From: Ridgeia piscesae
Lineage: Eukaryota > Annelida > Polychaeta > Sabellida > Siboglinidae
Assembly: GCA_025642075.2 (NCBI GenBank)
Contig: JAODUO010001374.1
Coordinates: 1 to 64,000 of the forward strand
Direction: 5' to 3'
DNA length: 64,000 nt
Positions within the stretch are counted from its first letter, which is position 1, and every line of letters starts with the position of its first letter. Below are positions 36,311 through 48,320 of the stretch, one piece after another. Made by a program: the position numbers and the translations under genes. Under the pieces are notes generated by a model. That model was not told where the DNA came from, made no database searches, and saw only the letters and a program-made list of their open reading frames with translations.

Positions 36311-36388
36311 GTTTTCCCCGTCTTCGTGGCTGTTAAATAACTGAACACACTGTTCGTCGCAGCCGCTTGTTTGTATCTCGTGGCCGAG

Positions 36389-36595
36389 ATGGCAGGAACA
36401 CAGATCGGGGCGTTCTATTTGAAGAGGCCAACGATATTGAGCCTACATGAGAGTGGGCCAGAACCAAAGATCGGGGCGTTCTATATTGAGGAGCCAATCA
36501 CACTGAGTCGAGAGGAGAGCAAGAAGTGCGAGTATAAAATAGTATCTAAATTTGCAATGAAGACTTACCGCTTAATAACAAGATGCATCTCGTGA
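36389..36595 (+). CDS. Small hypothetical protein with two IGAFY repeats
   Basis: An ORF of 68 residues starts at MAGTQIGAFYLKRPTILSL and repeats the pattern as KIGAFYIEEPITLSREES about 22 residues later. It follows the candidate promoter in the same direction. The family is unknown. A second ORF in another frame (ATG at about 36583, MHLVIKIIMVYFYETGFER, about 53 codons) overlaps its end and ends in the 29-bp minisatellite. Either may be spurious; the internal repeat also has high DNA identity (CAGATCGGGGCGTTCTAT twice), so it may be a DNA repeat only. Confidence 0.25.
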   Translation: MAGTQIGAFYLKRPTILSLHESGPEPKIGAFYIEEPITLSREESKKCEYKIVSKFAMKTYRLITRCIS

Positions 36596-36720
36596 TCAAG
36601 ATCATTATGGTATATTTCTACGAAACGGGCTTTGAAAGAATATTGGATATGTTCAGGGAGAGTTTCGAAGTTAAACCTCTTCTTCTTTCTGCATCGTGTA
36701 AGTGCATAATCAAATTCTGG

Positions 36721-38394
36721 ACGTTTTGTTACTGTACGCAATGAGGATGACGTTTTGTTACTGTACGCAATGAGGATGACGTTTTGTTACTGTACGCAAT
36801 GAGGATGACGTTTTGTTACTGTACGCAATGAGGATGACGTTTTGTTACTGTACGCAATGAGGATGACGTTTTGTTATTGTACGCAATGAGGATGACGTTT
36901 TGTTACTGTACGCAATAAGGATGACGTTTTGTTACTGTACGCAATGAGGATGACGTTTTGTTATTGTACGCAATGAGGATGACGTTTTGTTACTGTACGC
37001 AATGAGGATGACGTTTTGTTACTGTACGCAATAAGGATGACGTTTTGTTATTGTACGCAATGAGGATGACGTTTTGTTACTGTACGCAATGAGGATGACG
37101 TTTTGTTACTGTACGCAATATGGATGACGTTTTGTTATTGTACGCAATAAGGATGACGTTTTGTTACTGTACGCAATAAGGATCACGTTTTGTTACTGTA
37201 CGCAATGAGGATGACGTTTTGTTACTGTACGCAATAAGGATCACGTTTTGTTACTGTACGCAATGAGGATGACGTTTTGTTATTGTACGCAATAAGGATC
37301 ACGTTTTGTTACTGTACGCAATGAGGATGACGTTTTGTTACTGTACGCAATAAGGATGACGTTTTGTTACTGTACGCAATGAGGATGACGTTTTGTTACT
37401 GTACGCAATGAGGATCACGTTTTGTTACTGTACGCAATGAGGATGACGTTTTTTTTCATGGTACTTTTTCTGTACGCAATGAGGATGACGTTTTGTTACT
37501 GTACGCAATGAGGATGACGTTTTGTTACTGTACGCAATAAGGATGACGTTTTGTTACTGTACGCAATGAGGATGACGTTTTGTTACTGTACGCAATAAGG
37601 ATGACGTTTTGTTACTGTACGCAATGAGGATCACGTTTTGTTACTATACGCAATGAGGATCACGTTTTGTTACTGTACGCAATGAGGATGACGTTTTGTT
37701 ATTGTACGCAATAAGGATGACGTTTTGTTACTGTACGCAATGAGGATGACGTTTTGTTACTGTACGCAATGAGGATGACGTTTTGTTATTGTACGCAATG
37801 AGGATGACGTTTTGTTACTATACGCAATGAGGATGACGTTTTGTTACTGTACGCAATGAGGATCACGTTTTGTTACTGTACGCAATGAGGATGACGTTTT
37901 GTTACTGTACGCAATGAGGATGACGTTCTGTTACTGTACGCAATGAGGATGACGTTTTGTTACTGTACGCAATGAGGATGACGTTTTGTTACTGTACGCA
38001 ATGAGGATGACGTTTTGTTATTGTACGCAATGAGGATCACGTTTTGTTACTATACGCAATGAGGATCACGTTTTGTTACTGTACGCAATGAGGATGACGT
38101 TCTGTTACTGTACGCAATGAGGATGACGTTTTGTTACTGTACGCAATGAGGATGACGTTTTGTTACTGTACGCAATGAGGATGACGTTTTGTTATTGTAC
38201 GCAATGAGGATCACGTTTTGTTACTATACGCAATGAGGATCACGTTTTGTTACTATACGCAATGAGGATGACGTTTTGTTACTGTACGCAATGAGGATGA
38301 CGTTTTGTTACTGTACGCAATGAGGATGACGTTCTGTTACTGTACGCAATGAGGATGACGTTTTGTTATTGTACGCAATGAGGATCACGTTTTG
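36721..38394. repeat. 29-bp minisatellite, about 58 copies
   Basis: Units of 29 bp contain ACGTTTTGTTACTGTACGC and AATGAGGATG. Variants are GTTATTG, AATAAGG and GATCACG. Higher-order blocks recur (for example the series near 37900-38060 and 38090-38230), showing multi-unit duplication. One damaged unit with a run of T lies at 37449-37460. No unique spacers separate the units. Confidence 0.97.
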
Positions 38395-38842
38395 TGGAGA
38401 TTATTATTTCACTCGAATTCTAAACCAAAATGTACAAATTACCTAATATAATCGTATTAAATTTGATAAATTGAATGACTACGACATGCAATCCAGATAG
38501 CATAACTGTTTCAATACACCACAGATAATAACAAATTGTACGCGTATTTATATGAAAACATGCGGGTTTATTACATGTCAAGACGGCGTATGCAAAGCAA
38601 TGCCCACATATGGGATAGCTGCGATGTCGTCACTGATCACTTTAGTACCTCTACACAGAGGAGAGCGTAACGTTGATAATCTCGCAGCTATGCTGGCACT
38701 AAGGGTGATCATTGCCCCTCGACCTCACTGCTTCTTTTACGTCCCAAATTGAGACGGGACCGATATTAGCGTGATTCTCCGATTCACAGTCCCCAATGTT
38801 GAGAGCCAGGTTTTGACACCAAATATACCAGGTCTGCCGTGA

Positions 38843-38907
38843 TGGGTTATTGGACCCGGACCGCCCGCGTCCCAGGTAGATGTGCTAACCACTAAACTAT
38901 CAGCGCT
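38843..38907 (-). repeat. tRNA-derived SINE head (A and B box)
   Basis: On the minus strand from 38907 the sequence reads AGCGCTGATAGTTTAGTGG, with an A-box-like TAGTTTAGTGG, then TTAGCACATCTACC and a B-box-like GGTCCGGGTCCAATAACCC. Spacing fits a tRNA of the Asp/Val type with a decayed B box. It does not fold as an intact tRNA, so it is a SINE promoter region. The body of the SINE probably runs to about 38730. Confidence 0.5.
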
Positions 38908-39025
38908 TCTCATACACTATCCGCGCCTGGTTCACGCAGAAATGTTTCAGTTAGTGTACTTTGGCAGGGGAATTAAGATGCCAGGCCGTGTATTGTCCGC
39001 ACTTGGTACGCCCTAGTTATGGCGG

Positions 39026-39395
39026 TGTGGTGATCCCAGATTCGACCAGTCCAGGATTCGTACGAATCTGGGACCACGACGGTGGCGGTCCAAGATTCGT
39101 ACCGGGCCAGGATTCACCTTTGTTGCTAACGTAGTTTCCGTTAGTAATACATCAAGTATTGAAATAATATTGTTATCACGCACATCTTAAATAAAAATGG
39201 ATTAACTATGTGATCATTTTTCACTCACTCGAACATGTTGTGTTATTTAGTCGAATCTCGGCCCGGGCATGACGTATGCCGTTGCCACTACGTCAGAGCG
39301 CGTCAGAACAGATAAAATTGATCATTGCGCATGCGCGCGCATGCGCGATATGCGTTTAGACGAATCCTGGACTGGTCGAATCTGGGACCACCACA
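39026..39395. mobile_element. MITE-like element with 36-bp terminal inverted repeats
   Basis: The left end (39026-39061) and right end (39360-39395) are inverted copies with one mismatch and contain CCCAGATTCGACCAGTCCAG. Just inside the left end there are further copies of the CCAGATTCGTACGAATCTGG theme. The element is 370 bp long without coding capacity. No target-site duplication was certain. Confidence 0.75.
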
Positions 39396-39574
39396 GGGGC
39401 ACTTTGGTAGAACCCGCAACGTTCCACTGGATGTCATTGCGTGTCGCAATCGACGTATTCCACGAGCCAGAGATGACCTTCGCCTCGTCTCAGAAGCAGC
39501 ATTCCTGCTGCCTTGATGCCCGTGAGTGTCTGCGACCGGGCGATAAGCGCAGAGTCTGGTGCAGTCCGGTTGGC

Positions 39575-40255
39575 ATAAGTGGGCGCTAAGAGCAGTCGAT
39601 GTTCACTAGCTTAGACTTGACCCGGTCATCTCTATCGATGGTTGGTTTCAATACACCACAGATCACAGACCGGAGCGTTGAAGAGCCGGTTCCGTATGAG
39701 ACCGTAATTCACCACCAGATATCAAGGTACTCGCAAACCAGTTTAGTGTACACTGCTTTGGTACGCCTACGTGGAATCATCTTGTTCATCTGGGGTGAAT
39801 TGCATCACGGGAGTGAGATAGTATTACCGGGAATTGCTGGCGAAGTCTGACACCATCGTGTGTGTTTCGGGTCACAGTCAGGTTGACAGTTGTTACACAG
39901 AAACATTACGTTATGTTGCCAGTCGTACCGTTATCCTAGTACACACTCACACACATGTACACTTACATACGCACGCGTAGAACACATGCACTGACAAGTA
40001 GTAACGCTCGCACATACACGCACGTACGTACAGGCACACACACATACACGCATACAAATGCACACTTGCACACACACGCACACACGCAGGCACGCACGTA
40101 CACGCACGCACACATCACGCACGCACACGCACGCACGCGCGCACACACACACGCACACGCACACACACGCACGCACGCACACAGTATGTAGTAACCAATC
40201 ACATAGACCGATGTCGTCTCAGTAAACACATACTCCAACACACTTGATTGATTTG
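39575..40255. repeat. Upstream/3'-flank module of the fibrinogen family without its exon 1
   Basis: The block aligns with the DNA between the start of gene B and exon 2 of C (50107-50735) and between the start of C and exon 2 of D (57430-58075). Shared stretches include CTAGCTTAGACTTGACCC, CCGGAGCGTTGAAGA.CCGG, GGTACGCCTACGTGGAAT and ACATTACGTTATGTTGCC. In the other places a fibrinogen exon 1 lies on its left side; here it does not, and the sequence changes to other DNA at about 39570. Confidence 0.8.
39945..40182. repeat. CA/ACGC-rich tract in the 3' flank of gene B
   Basis: Interrupted CACA and ACGC repeats stand at the same position as the CA arrays downstream of genes A, C (50470-50668) and D (57785-57973). 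Confidence 0.9.
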
Positions 40256-40353
40256 TTTATTGATTCATGCGTGACGTAGCTCGTTCGTCGTCCGTGTCTT
40301 CCCCTGGAAGTTGTCCTGTTTCTTGCGGTGACTCGGGCACGGAGCGGAGTGAT

Positions 40354-40420
40354 TCAGGCTGTCCCGCCCATTGCCAGCAGGCCGACCACCAACAGCCAGC
40401 ATCCGAGTACTTGGTTCGAC
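40354..40420 (-). CDS. Fibrinogen-like/EGF gene B, exon 2 (C-terminal hydrophobic segment)
   Basis: After a TTGTCCGTTCAG acceptor the 67-nt exon supplies the last base of a split glycine codon and then SNQVLGCWLLVVGLLAMGGTA and TGA (40354-40356). It aligns with exon 2 of gene A, but stops at the position of a Cys codon in A, directly after the hydrophobic segment, so there is no cytoplasmic tail. Small residues from exon 1 (QGSGG) precede it, which together resemble a GPI-attachment signal. The tail sequence that follows TGA is still recognisable as DNA but rests untranslated. AATAAA follows at 40256-40261. It is linked to exon 1 at 49097-49959 by matching phase and by order, across an intron of 8.7 kb. 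Confidence 0.62.
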
Positions 40421-40608
40421 CTGAACGGACAACGCAAAACACACAACTGAGGATCTGGTCTGACCTGCAAATACGCTTGTGCGTAAATTTGTGTACAGGA
40501 CTATGTATGTGTAACACCCGGTGGATCCAGTGATAGAGCGAATACACTGTGCATAGACTCCACATTCGGTGTCTGTCACACTCTGGCCGCAGTGAACGCG
40601 ATCCAATG

Positions 40609-40610
40609 GG

Positions 40611-40660
<50 letters not shown>

Positions 40661-40893
40661 AGAGGAGGGAGGAGGAAGAGGGAAGGAGGGAGAGAGGGAG
40701 GTAGAGATATGTAGGGAGGGAGCGGCGAGGCAATGGGAGAGAGAGAAAGAGGGAGAGGGAGGGGAGGAGGGAGAGGGAGAGGGAGAGGGAGAGGGAGAGG
40801 GAGAGGGAGAGGGAGAGGGAGAGGAGGAGAGGAGAGAGAGGAGAGGAGGAGCGAGAGCGAGAGCGAGAGCGAGAGCGAGAGCGAGGGCGAGAG
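40609..40893. repeat. GA-rich tract in intron of gene B, near the exon 2 acceptor
   Basis: GAGA, GGGAGA and GAGCGA repeats are purines on the plus strand and a C/U-rich tract in the transcript. Comparable tracts stand at the same place in C (51090-51303) and D (58436-58600), about 190 bp upstream of exon 2, and a further one in the C intron at 55257-55385. Confidence 0.93.
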
Positions 40894-41027
40894 AGACCAC
40901 CACTCAAGCAGTCGACGACAGGTTACGCATTGACCCCGGGTGTGGGATTAGTTAACAATAGACTTAATACTTGACCACATCCACTAGTCGATCAATGAAT
41001 CCTTATAGACACTTAAGGGTTTTGTAA

Positions 41028-41209
<182 letters not shown>

Positions 41210-42861
41210 CCAGCAAACATACAAGTATTGGGCCAATGCTGGCGTTATACTGGCGAGTACCGTTTGTACCGGCAACGGTACAAACGGTACTGAACCAGTA
41301 CACTGGACACACCGTGATAAAAGTCAATGTATTTGCCTGTATCGGCCCAGCATTGGCCCGATTGTATCGACCCAGCATTGGCCCGATACCAGCCAGTTTC
41401 AACATTGTTCCGCAAGATGTCGCTTGGGTAGTTTTTCATGGCGCCACCTAGGGAACGCAATTTTACGGCCAAATTGAGAGGTTTGAGTTCGACGCGCAGA
41501 CGCCATTTTTGTGAAAGATTTGGAAGTGGGTTTTGTGCACGTAAGTTGCAATGATTAATAAAATCATGTAGTTTTCATTGTGATATGATGCTTAATTGTG
41601 AATGCAAATAATTGTACAGTTGTGCCTAACACATTTAAATCGTAAAGCAATGTATCAGTATTATTAAAAGTAGAACGGCTTATAATTAATCGGTGGTAGG
41701 CAAACAAACTTAGCATGACATAAGAGATAAGTAGTTTTTAGTGAAATACAATATGAATATTTGTAACACGTACGGTAATGACGTACGTCTTCACCGCGTC
41801 AAAAAATTCGAAAGCACCCACATATTTCTATATCACCATATTATGTTTCTTCTTCATGAAGAGAGACAACCAAAATATTTTATACCAAGAATAATCTATA
41901 ACCAATTATAACCTAATCAACTGTTTATTTAAAAAATCAATAAATGTAATGTGTATTTTATTTATTATCATATTGTCATAATTACATTATAATTCCATAC
42001 ATAATGTAAATTAGAAATCATCATATTATAGTACTTATTGTTTATGTTTTAATGTTCATGCAAGGCAGCCAATATGGATCCTCAACCTATGTTCTGGGGA
42101 AAAGAAATATTTAAAACTAAAACTGGAAAAAAAACCGGACAATGTTCCTGTCCTGATTCTGAAATATATTGACAAAAATGCCTAATACAACGGACAAACT
42201 GAAGAGTATGGCAAAATCCACACTAGCATGTGGTGTCACTATTTGTAAACAATGGTATTGCCGAATCAGATTGCTGGAATGTGGTAACGTGTCCTCCACT
42301 CATCAAACCAGCCTCCAATTTTGAGTAGAATGCATGCATCAAAATCATCAATCATCGATGTATCCAAACTATAATTATCACTTACCTTAGTAAATATCAA
42401 TTCTCTCAACTTTAACACTATCGATAACCCCCAGTATTTTGTAGCAAAGTGAAAAATAACAGTATAAAGTCATGTTACTTTCACCAAACAATCCACTTTC
42501 CAGAGCCTATGTGTACTTTTGTGCGCAAAAAAACATGATGAGAGCATCGATAAATTTCCTTCAAATTCAGCACACACATCGTAAATAGACTGAATATATT
42601 ATAGGTTTCACAAATAATTTTGCATACATTCAATGTGATCATTGATGGTTTTATTCAACTTTCTTGGTAAAAAAAAGGCAACAATTTCCGCATGCAAAAT
42701 TCACAAACTTATCGGTTGCCGATTCACAAAATAAAACTGCGAGGCTGCAGAGGAAGATGTGAACTAGCTCATCAAAACAAACGCACATAGCCTTCTTAGA
42801 AAACAAAGCAACACAACTCTGCGCAAGGTACAGTATATTGACCAATCTCCGCCAGTGGTGG

Positions 42862-43720
42862 TAGTCATATCAAGCACGCGATCCGCAGACCGAGGCCGCG
42901 GCGATAAGCCAGTTGACCGGGTATTCACACATAGCTATAATCTTTGGTGATTGATGTGAACAATTAAGTGCTGGATCCAATGACTCATGCAATGACTCAG
43001 TCACTTCATTGCTTGTGAATATAACAAATTGGTACGGACCACATCTCTCAAATTTCTGAATGCACTGGCGTCGATCGGTGGGACATATGAGGGGGATCAC
43101 GCGTCCTCAACCTTTTCAATTAAAAACAAAAGTTTTTGGTCATATAGCGCGAGCTAGACTGATCCCTCTCCTAAAAGCCCCTATGACTATATAATCATAT
43201 ACATGACATAAGTAGATTAACCTGCATTCTAAGTTTGACCTAGATTTAACATACATAATGGTATTAATTACAGTCAGCAATATCCTTTAAAGAAAAGTTT
43301 GTAGCTTCATTATAGGTAATGACTAATGTGATTTAAGTCCAAGCAATAAGCATTGAAGTTCATAATTTCTCTGTGAAAGTCCATTGGGACCTCTCCAACA
43401 ATTCCCAAGATCATACTGCAATGTTCTTCAAGTGTATTCACCGTTATTGCATATAAATTCAAGTTGACCAACAAATATGAAGCGTCTGTGATGCCAGACA
43501 CTTCTCTCGAGATCAAAGAGTGTTGTCAGTTCTAGAGAAGTTAACCCATGTGAGCATTGCCATCCTTGACATTCACACAGGTTTCACTATAGGTAATGTG
43601 CATAAGTCCATGCGATATGCATTGAAGTTCACAATTTCTCTGTGATATTCCATGGGGAACTCTCCAAGTTGCTGATGAGCCGACACTCATGCCAGGAGCA
43701 ATGTCTACAAATATAGTTCA
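42862..43720 (-). other. Region with a duplicated, coding-like segment
   Basis: Two segments on the minus strand, at about 43400-43310 and 43665-43580, both read PM(D/E)(F/Y)HREI(M/V)NFNAY followed by (C/R)(L/M)DL. The match at protein level includes the conservative changes D/E, F/Y and M/V. The function is unknown and no complete ORF links them. They may be exons of a gene carried inside the 6.4-kb insertion or relics of one. Confidence 0.3.
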
Positions 43721-45254
43721 CATAAAATACTACACAAAATGGTAAATATTATTAATAACATCAACAAAATAGATAGTCAACATAACTGTAAACTTAATGG
43801 TAAAATGAAAAAAAATGAATTACAGGTATTGGGTGGTGTATTAAAGTGGAAATATTAAATGTCTGTACTTTCTATCATAAAATAGTAATACTGACACACT
43901 AACAATATACATGTATTAAGTTCTGTTTACACAATTTAAAAAAATCAACTGTTTAAGTGATTAAAAATGGAAGTAGGTCGTAGTCACAGGTAATCGTGAT
44001 GACCTGCCCTGATGCCATAAATTTAACTGTTTTGAAATTTTGTTTGTTTTCCTTAAAACACTGATTTGCATACCACATAAATAATTATGCTGTGTCTAAT
44101 TTGTTATCAGAAACAAAAGTTTTTTATGTAGCCTAAATAGATACCTAGTAAACTGTGTGGGTATATGCTGATAGAAACTTGCATGAATTTATAAGTATTT
44201 CATCCATAACATACTTCCAGTTCCCCACACACCCACTCTACCACTCACAAACATACAACAGACATACGCATAGACACACGCTTACACACACGCATACACA
44301 TACACAATTATCATAAAGGCAGAAAATAAACACATTTGGTACTCACCCAACACTATATGGTCACTCGGTAATGCTGAAGAACTTCTCATGTCTTCTAGTG
44401 AGTGCAACATACCAAATCCAAATGGCCATTTTCAAAAATGGTGGTATATGGTCAACTCGGAATAAATAGAAGAATGTCAAGGTCAAGGAATACTATAAAT
44501 ATTGTCAATACAACGTTGTGAATCAATGCATATTTATTGCTGAGTTGGTTTATGCCTTTATGGGTTATTCATATTTTCTATTGTTTCAGTACTAATAATG
44601 CACCATAAACATAACTTCCAATACTAGCCAATAAGAGCCGTACTATTTGTGAATCACATAGACATAGTGTCAAATATCACTATCCCAGGCGGGAAGCTTC
44701 CCGCTGAATGGTGTTGATTCACCACCCACAAAGCACGGGAAATTTGATGGGTTTTGATGTTAAATCACAATAATATATGATACAATTAATTTAAAAAACA
44801 GTTATAACAGTGAGTGTTCAGCTGTGCTGTTTAGGTGTGTTTAATGATAACATTGTATTATTTGTTATTGTATGTTATGTTTCAGTTGTACTTGTTGATA
44901 GTAACTTTAGGAGACATGTTGACTTGAAATTAAGCTGTATTTAGTGTATTTGCAAACAGCTGGGATGAAGTACTGTTATTAATTTAAAAGAATTCAGTGC
45001 AATTAATTAATTTATTTGTCACTACCGGTAGGTATTTTATTGCAGTTGTCTTTATTGTTTTAATATTATATTACAATTACTTTTTAATTTTACAACAGTA
45101 ATTAATTATATTAAATCAGTTACAACAAACCATCACATACCCACAGTATTTCTCTACAAATGAAAATTTGTGTGTGTTTCTGTGGAATTAGTCTAAGTGG
45201 ATAGTGTGTTTCTTTGGAGATCTCTACTATACTGAATTAGACTTACAACGTAAA

Positions 45255-45480
45255 TTTTGAGTATCAAATAAAAATCTGGTATCGATTGATATCGAAGAAT
45301 TCTGGTATCGAACCAACAATATATCGATCGATATCGTAGAATTCTGGTATCAAGCCAGCACTACTGTTGCATACTGTGCTTCTACTGGGAACTGTGTTCT
45401 ATATGAATACAAATAACGTAAGTATCGAGTATCAGAACAGAATTCAGGTATTGATCGGTATTGAACAAAACCTGGCACTA
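45255..45480. repeat. Self-similar GAATTCTGGTATCGATATC element
   Basis: The stretch repeats GGTATCGA, ATATCGA and GAATTCTGGTATC, with inverted forms (GTATCAGAACAGAATTC). It is dense in the palindromes GAATTC, ATCGAT and GATATC and seems bounded by GCCAGCACTA and CTGGCACTA. Confidence 0.5.
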
Positions 45481-46703
45481 TGCATAGGAAAAGGTAGTAA
45501 CTAAGTAAGGTATTATATTTCTTAAAACCAGAGGATTCCTGCACTTTGTGTAACTTGATCCCATTTGAGTGATGATTCTTTATAGTTAAAAGTTATAGTT
45601 AAACATCTCCACCTTGATCACGCTATGAATCAAGCAACCAGTTATAGGTCCATTCAACCCCATTGTAGAAAACCAATTACATGAAATTCTTTATAATAAG
45701 TTGATTACTTCCAGATATATTAACATGTGAAATATGAGCTTTTGGACATTCCATGTCAAATCAATCAAGAATTTACATGCCCATCTTCAATTTTGATGAC
45801 ATTTGGTGTGTAGGTTTACGATCATGAGTCTATGTGTCCCACCAATTTTTAGGTTAATCTGACCTTCAGGTCCAGAGATAGAGGTCATCAAACTTTTACC
45901 TGACCTTGATACCTGACGACCTTCCAGGTGTCATAACTCCACTTCTAAAATCAACTACATCTCACCAATAAATTCAAACGCATAATTTATATTCAAAATG
46001 TGTACTTTCTGAAGCAGGAGGTAACTGGTATAATGGCAATGGCAAAACTGGGATAACATTCTTCATGGCTAAGAGATGACAACATGATGTTAATATGTAA
46101 GACAGTAGGTAATATGGACACAAACTGAAGTAAATATGACAATGACATACTGATTAGACTTAACTTGAGAACCAGTAAGATATATGTATTAGATTTAGAG
46201 GAAATGTGTTTTACTCCATAAAAGTGTGGGATTCTTGGGATTATAAACCAGCATATGTAGAATGATTTATAAATTAGTGGATAACAAAACAAAACAAACT
46301 GGTAATTAATATATTACTTCTGCCAAATTTCAGCAAAAAGCCAGGGTGCATGTTATAAGGGGGTATTATATACAGAACACAAAGGTAGAATGGGAATGCA
46401 ATACAGTTAAAACCTGCCCAGATTCAGATTAACCAGAAATAAAAAGGTATTGTGAGATAAAACTTAATAATGTGTGTATGTTTCAAGGGCCATTCTGAGG
46501 AATCCATTCCTCCAGGATACAGATACGGAGAAAACCATTCAAACAGAAATGATGCACTGGCTTTGGAATTCGGGGGACAGGCATGGCGGACATAAGCAGC
46601 GGGCAGTGCAGATGATGCAAGCGAGGGATGGCAATGCTTGGTAAATGTTTAAATAAAATTGAGCTCGTTTTGTTTCATAGGACAGGTTTTTGTTGCTATC
46701 TCG

Positions 46704-47609
46704 TACAGACACTATTATATACTGGACCAATAATGGGACTTTGCCAGTACTGGGCCAGTATCATGCCAGTATTGGTACAGTACTTTGCCAGTAAGCATAT
46801 CGTTGTCGCGCTTACATTTTTCTGGTCGTTATAAACTTTCCGATTGACGGTTCTGCGCATGCGCGATATATGTAAAACCCTCAGTGTGCAGCAAAACGAC
46901 AAAACATTTTTGGTATAAGTGCCACGGGCTGTTAGTTAACTCTCCTGTACTGATTACTGTGAATAGTTGCTTAAAATGTCGTTCAATACATTAAAATATT
47001 GCGTTTGTTTAAATCACTGTCACAGATTATGGCGCACTACAGCAATTCTGCTTGCTATCAAAACATGCTTCAAAACTTGTTTGCCTGATGTTAATTTGCT
47101 ACAAATTACTTTGCTTCGTCGTTTCGCTGCATATTGATTATTTTACATTTATCGGGCATGCGCAGAAACGTCTATCGGAACGTTTATAATGCCGGAAAAA
47201 TGTAAGCACTACACCGTGCCATTATTGCACCAACACTGGACTAATACAGCATGCCGGTACTGGGCCAGCACTGGGGCAATACATTGCGCAAGTACTGGCC
47301 CAATGCTGGACCATTATTACCCCAGCACTGGGCCAATACAGCATGCCGGTACTGGGCCAGCACTGGGCCAATACATTGCGCAAGTACTGGCCCAATGCTG
47401 GACCATTACTACCCCAGCACTGGGCCAATACAGCATGCCGGTACTGGGCCAGTACAATGCGCCAGCACTGGCCCAATGCTGGACCAGCACTGGGGCAGTA
47501 CCACATGCTAGCATTGGCCCGATACACAGCTGCTGTGCAGTGTATGTATTGGGCCAATGCCATTTATACCGGCCTGCCAGTATTGGCTCGGTACTGGCCC
47601 AATACTGTC
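46704..47609. repeat. Inverted pair of TACTGGGCCAGTA-rich blocks
   Basis: A left block (46716-46800) and a right block (47215-47605) consist of TACTGG, GGGCCAGTA, CCAGTATTGG and CCAATGCTGG words. Inside them, GCTTACATTTTTCTGGTCGTTATAAA near 46812 (split here as GCTTACATTTTTCTGG plus TCGTTATAAA) recurs inverted near 47200, as does TCTGCGCATGCGCGA (46852 and, inverted, 47155-47168). So a unit of about 900 bp with long imperfect inverted repeats sits at the right end of the 6.4-kb insertion. A piece of the same sequence stands upstream of gene D (62412-62470). Confidence 0.6.
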
Positions 47610-47960
47610 ATGTTAGCTGGGAAGGTGTTTTTCTCATAAAATAGATGTTGAAGGGTAGATGAAGAGTTCAATTGGTATCAATCTTATTTTGTAAAAATGG
47701 GCTTAGCGCTGCACAGGTAACACACAATATGGTTAAATTCTGTCCCTAGTTTATATACATTTCTAGCTGAGCCTGTATCGTGGTTAGTTTTTGATAGCAT
47801 AAACCAGTTCCAAGTGACTGACGTAATGTGTTCTAGCCATTCTTGTTAATATAATGAACTGAGACCCTACCTGTACATATCACCTGTAATTAGTTTAACA
47901 ACTGAGTCACTTGAAGACATATTTATATATATATATATGTGTGTGTGTGTGTATACATAT

Positions 47961-48067
47961 ACCCAGTACGAGTACGATTACTTTGCTTTGTACTCGAGTA
48001 CAAGTACGATTACTCAAAAAGTACTCGTACTCGAGTATGAGTACGAGTACAGAGTATGATTACTCCA

Positions 48068-48155
<88 letters not shown>

Positions 48156-48262
48156 ACATATGAATACTTTTTGAGTAATCGTACTCGTACTCGAGTACAA
48201 AGCACATTACTCAAAAGTACTCGTACTCAGTATAAGTACGAGTACAGAGTACGATTACTCCA

Positions 48263-48268
<6 letters not shown>
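47961..48268. repeat. Two GTACTCGAGTAC-theme blocks separated by (TA)n
   Basis: Blocks at 47963-48073 and 48170-48267 are made of GTACTCGAGTAC, AGTACTCGTACTC and GTACGAGTAC words, that is, of palindromes and their variants. Both end with GATTACTCCATCTC followed by (TA)n (48074-48152 and 48268-48318). Confidence 0.8.

Positions 48269-48320
<52 letters not shown>

Noticed and set aside
38843..38907. A functional tRNA gene.
   Set aside because: The acceptor and T stems do not pair and the B box is degenerate. A SINE head fits better.
40262..40353. The TGA in exon 2 of B, C and D aligns with a Cys codon of A and is followed by an open, Arg-rich frame, suggesting selenocysteine or stop readthrough.
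   Set aside because: The open frame runs over the AATAAA polyadenylation signal without a stop of its own, there is no redox motif, and the segment before it already ends like a complete hydrophobic anchor. A true stop with a decayed tail explains all three copies.
47189..47644. ORFs with repeated TGPALGQY or similar words.
   Set aside because: They translate the TACTGGGCC-type repeat and are open in several frames on both strands.
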